From contig NC_050737.1 of assembly GCF_014529535.1 (NCBI RefSeq), positions 5,682,749 through 5,746,748 of the forward strand: a stretch of 64,000 bases of DNA, in the 5' to 3' direction. A program made the translations under genes and the position numbers. Below, one piece after another: positions 60,899-64,000 of the stretch (position 1 is the stretch's first letter; each line of letters opens with the position of its first letter). The DNA is from Bradysia coprophila (lineage: Eukaryota > Arthropoda > Insecta > Diptera > Sciaridae). The notes below the pieces were generated by a model, which did no database searches, was not told where the DNA came from, and saw only the letters and a list, made by a program, of their open reading frames with translations.

Positions 60899-60988
60899 TC
60901 TTAAAGTTCTTATATTGTAAGCGATGCTTTACACTTTTTGTCTGATGTGTGACGGTCTCACTGTTTGTTCTGTGCGTGCTAGCAATAT

Positions 60989-62592
60989 TAGTTTAGTTTA
61001 GTTTAGTTTATTTATTTATGTCATAATATGAGTAAGGCCTGTGAGCCTTTTTTAGTACATATTACAGTAGGATGTCAATCAACGCAAGATTAATAATTAA
61101 ATATAAGGAAAAATTCGGACTGTAAGTTCATAACTACAGGCAGTAAATCTAGTCAAAGTACGATAACAAACCGCTTAAGTCAAATAATAATAAACACAGT
61201 TGGGAAAGAGCTACAATAGAATCACATACAAGCATCGACACATTATTCGTGGACGTAGGCAAATAACTCAGTCACTGAAACGATGAAATAACGAAATGGG
61301 TACAACACATGAATCTTAGACACAAAAATGGTCCCTGCATGCAACCTTAAAGCCAGTTAACGATTTAATTTTTTTAATATTCGGTGGCAATGAGTTATAA
61401 GTCGAGACCCCACCCGCGAAAAAAGACCGCGACATTATGTCTCCTCTCACTCTCGGCATAACCAGATTAAAAGTTCGCGTATTTGAGGTGGGGGTTATGC
61501 GTTCATACAGGTAACGAGGCTCTTTAAGGAGTAATGTCTTATGCATTAGCACGCATGATAAGAAATCGAAATATGAGAACAAGTCGCAGCCAAGAAGCAC
61601 ATTGCTGGCTGCTGCGGTGGAGTCATAACGGCCCAAGCCACAAACGAACCTAATGCAACCCTTAAATGCCTTCTCTAGAACCTTCTTCGTCAAAGCCTGC
61701 AACCTTCCCATGACTTGCGAGCAGTACGTGAAATGAGGCATCAGAAGAGACTTGACTAGAGTCAGCTTGACGGATCTAGGAAGGTAGCCAGCATGAGGCC
61801 ATAAGCATCGGAGTCCAGCAAAGACTTTCGACGAGACCGAAAGGGCATGAGCTCGCCAGTTCATCAGATTATCAATCAGAATCCCTAGATCCTTGACCGT
61901 GTCACTATAGCCAATGTGAGTCCCATTCAGCTCCACCTGAGGGATAGTTGACGACCAATTCCCAGTGCAGATCCTGATTGCCTGCGTTTTACTAGCATTA
62001 AGTACCAGACCGTTCGCTCCCGCCCAGAACGAAATAGCCCTAAGATCAGCGTTGAGGTTATTCACGTCTTCCCTGACATTTTCCTTACGCACAGACAAGT
62101 AGAGTTGTACATCATCGGCGAAAAGGTGCACACGGGAAAACTTAACTGTCGCTGGAAGATCATTTATAAACACTGAAAAAAGTAACGGACCGAGAACCGA
62201 GCCTTGCGGGAGCCCGACCAGTATGTCCGAGAAGCTGGAGCTGCATCCATTAATCATTACCTTCTGCTGCCTATTACTCAGGTAGCTCCAAATGAAATTA
62301 AGTGCAGAAGAGGAGAACGTCAGATTTTGGTCAAGTTTATTAAGCAAAAGACCGTGCCTAACTGTATCGAAGGCCTTAGAAAAGTCGAGTAACAAGAGGA
62401 CCGTGGCTAATCCACCGTCAAGATCCACCCTTATATCATCCGTAATCTTCAGTAAGGCCGTAGCAGTACCATGGTTTGAGCGAAACCCAGACTGAAATCT
62501 ATGTAACAGTCCAAATTCAGCTATGTACTCATTCATTTGACCCTTCATAAGCTTCTCTAAAGCCTTAGACAACGCCGGAAGTAATACAACGC
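60989..62592 (-). mobile_element. 5'-truncated non-LTR retrotransposon
   Basis: The 418-codon frame at 62572-61316 is the C-terminal two-thirds of a reverse transcriptase. It contains LLLDFSKAFDTV, LPQGSVLGPLLFSVFINDL and the catalytic FADDVQLY. A thumb and C-terminal domain follow, ending RDHFCV. It belongs to the jockey/CR1-like group by motif style; the precise clade is uncertain. The endonuclease domain is missing. The 3' end finishes in an AAATAAATAAACTAAACTAA-type tandem tail near 60989-61015, as in elements with microsatellite tails. A 17-bp local duplication (ACAACGCCGGAAGTA) marks the 5' junction near 62573-62598. Confidence 0.85.
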
Positions 62593-62598
62593 CGGAAG

Positions 62599-63165
62599 TA
62601 TTGCTTTACCATGCTGGAATGTTGTTCTTCACTTTACTGCTACAGAAATCGTGTACGACCACATTTATTGATAAACTTCCGAAATACAAACTGCACAGAT
62701 TGAAACAAAACAGAAACACAAACGTAAACTCGTCTGTCATCATTTTAAATCTGAGTTCAATATATCCCGTAGGGTGGGTCGAAGACTAAGATTTCATACT
62801 TTTTCTGAGTCACGTTTTATGCAGAATCATTCAAGAATTTCTTTCTCTCAGTTTTCTGTTGTATGAAAATGAAACACTGATACTTTTGCATACTTTTTGA
62901 AATGTTAGTGAACAAATCTAGTGATTCTATCTCGTAGTGTGGTCCTAGTACCATCCGAATCAACAGTAGGAAATTTTTCGAAACGACGCGTTCTCCGACC
63001 TTTCAAATAGGTATGTACATTCTTCAACTTGTATACAACAAAAACTGGACATGCAAAGGCGAGAATAGGGAATTTCATGGATATGATCAGACTAAACATT
63101 CAAAGTTCAGAGTTCAAATTATTCTCTTAAATGATGGTCATATTTTCATATTACCATTTTCATTA
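62599..63165. other. No gene seen
   Basis: Short AT-rich ORFs only. Confidence 0.35.
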
Positions 63166-63360
63166 TTGAGCATATTAACAGTTTTACTATCTGATCTATT
63201 ACTTCATTTGATCGAATATTTTCAAAGATTGATTTCAGAAATCTTTTACTTCATTTGTTTGGAACACGCTTTTTGCTTTATAAGACCTCATTAGTTGAAG
63301 CTTGTCGTTTATTACTGATGTCGTGTCGATAGCAGATGACAGCCGTTTGTAACAGGTTAA
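63166..63360 (+). mobile_element. Copy of the TTAA MITE family
   Basis: Over about 190 bp it follows the 4506-4718 element (ATCTGATCTATTACTTCATT, GAAATCTTTTACTTCAT, GCTTGTCGTTTATTA) and ends GTAACAGGTTAA. The first 25 bp of the family are missing or diverged. Confidence 0.6.
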
Positions 63361-63490
63361 AGTTACCTTAACTTTGGGTAAGGACTTATACCCGTTGACT
63401 TGTTCAAATACCGTCAGAGAGTAGGACATATTGAAAATGTTTATAGTTTGTCAGCAAAACACTAAAATGTTTGAGTAAAAAAAAACAGGT

Positions 63491-63575
63491 TCATGTGAGG
63501 GGCTCGAACCACCGTCATTTAGTTTCAATTTATTAGTTAAAGGCCAACGCTCCACCATCCGAGCTAATGCGTCAC
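63491..63575 (-). tRNA. tRNA-like sequence (Lys-like loop), probably degenerate
   Basis: The minus strand has TTAGCTCGGATGGTGGAGC (D arm), then GTTGG-CCTTTAA-CTAAT as a weak anticodon arm with TTT in the anticodon position but C at position 33. A long variable stretch and GGTGGTTCGAGCCCC follow. It resembles the tRNA-like sequences of array units A-E, although it lies outside the array. Confidence 0.4.
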
Positions 63576-64000
63576 ACAGTCAGCGAACTTCTACATAAAA
63601 CAGCATTATCAGCGGATGTTCATGGAATTATGTCTTACTCCGGCGAATTTACTTAGAACGCCACACCTGGCAAAATACATAGTTCCAAACAAAGACGTAA
63701 CCAACTATTTCAGTTCTATTGACGAAATCCCATTTCAATTATCAAAAATTGTCATAAATCGAGCTAGTACAACTTACAACTTGATTGACAATCGTGATAT
63801 AGGGGAAATGAACAAATCGACACAGTCATATGACCGAACCGATCGGGTTCACAATTTCCAAATTTTCCCAATTTACCTCAGTCGTTTATGAAATCCAACT
63901 GTTAATAGTTATACCAGTCAATATTTTGACATCGATTAGCCAGAAATTATATCGAAATCCAAACAAATTCAAAGTTATGCTTAGAGAGCGATGGACGAAA
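63576..64000. other. No recognised gene
   Basis: A 91-codon plus-strand frame at 63616-63891 (starting MFMELCLTPANLLRTPHLAK) has no family that I recognise. It could be an exon or a chance ORF. Confidence 0.3.

Larger units (their letters stand above)
57410..60960. repeat. Tandem array unit E (diverged, 3.5 kb)
   Basis: The last and most diverged unit. It has the same tRNA-like relic, the Pol III-type cassette, the initiator (59274-59270) with a short exon (ATG 59160) running straight into a GTAAGT donor, the minus-strand tRNA-like sequence and HIBCH exons. It carries no CTP synthase exon; instead the true HIBCH 5' exon is present. A non-LTR retrotransposon lies immediately beyond it. Confidence 0.8.

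Overview
The window looks like AT-rich nuclear DNA of an insect, most likely a nematoceran fly. This is inferred from short GT-AG introns (about 60-90 bp), TCAGT-type initiators, the protein sequences, and the abundance of small inverted-repeat transposons. No species can be named from sequence alone.

Four host genes are readable. (1) A CUEDC2-like ubiquitin-binding protein on the minus strand (309-2989, four coding exons, 291 aa). (2) The V-ATPase V0 subunit a (Vha100 family) on the plus strand (24351-27446, eight coding exons, 831 aa, essential arginine present). (3) A small gene for a secreted 82-residue product on the minus strand (28591-28839), with a well-placed TATA box and initiator. 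(4) A kanadaptin/SLC4A1AP homologue on the plus strand (30620-32850, four exons, 683 aa, FHA domain). The roughly 16 kb from 8 to 24 kb has no recognisable coding sequence. It holds palindromic foldback elements and short repeats and may contain upstream untranslated exons or introns of the V-ATPase gene.

The right half (about 34.5-61 kb) is a head-to-tail array of five related units (A-E, about 3.5-5 kb once later insertions are removed). On the minus strand each unit carries broken exons of a 3-hydroxyisobutyryl-CoA hydrolase (HIBCH) homologue. In units A-D these are joined directly to an exon of CTP synthase. Unit E keeps the genuine HIBCH 5' exon, with an in-frame stop and a frameshift. 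Each unit also carries a tRNA-like sequence on the minus strand, a plus-strand A-box/B-box cassette ending in a T run (a candidate Pol III RNA or SINE), and a conserved initiator followed by a short ATG exon. Units A and B form one closely similar pair and C and D another, so the array probably grew in at least two steps.

The array shows datable insertions. A 3254-bp Mutator-like element with arms of about 375 bp and a 9-bp target duplication sits in A, with the empty site preserved in B. A 600-bp tRNA-headed SINE with a poly(A) tail and a 9-bp target duplication sits in C, with the empty site preserved in D. A 5'-truncated non-LTR retrotransposon (61-62.6 kb) closes the array. Elsewhere there are TTAA-flanked piggyBac-like MITEs, a hAT-like MITE made of ATCGATA motifs, and several large palindromes. 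The most novel feature is the chimeric CTPS-HIBCH array with its co-amplified Pol III-type cassette.
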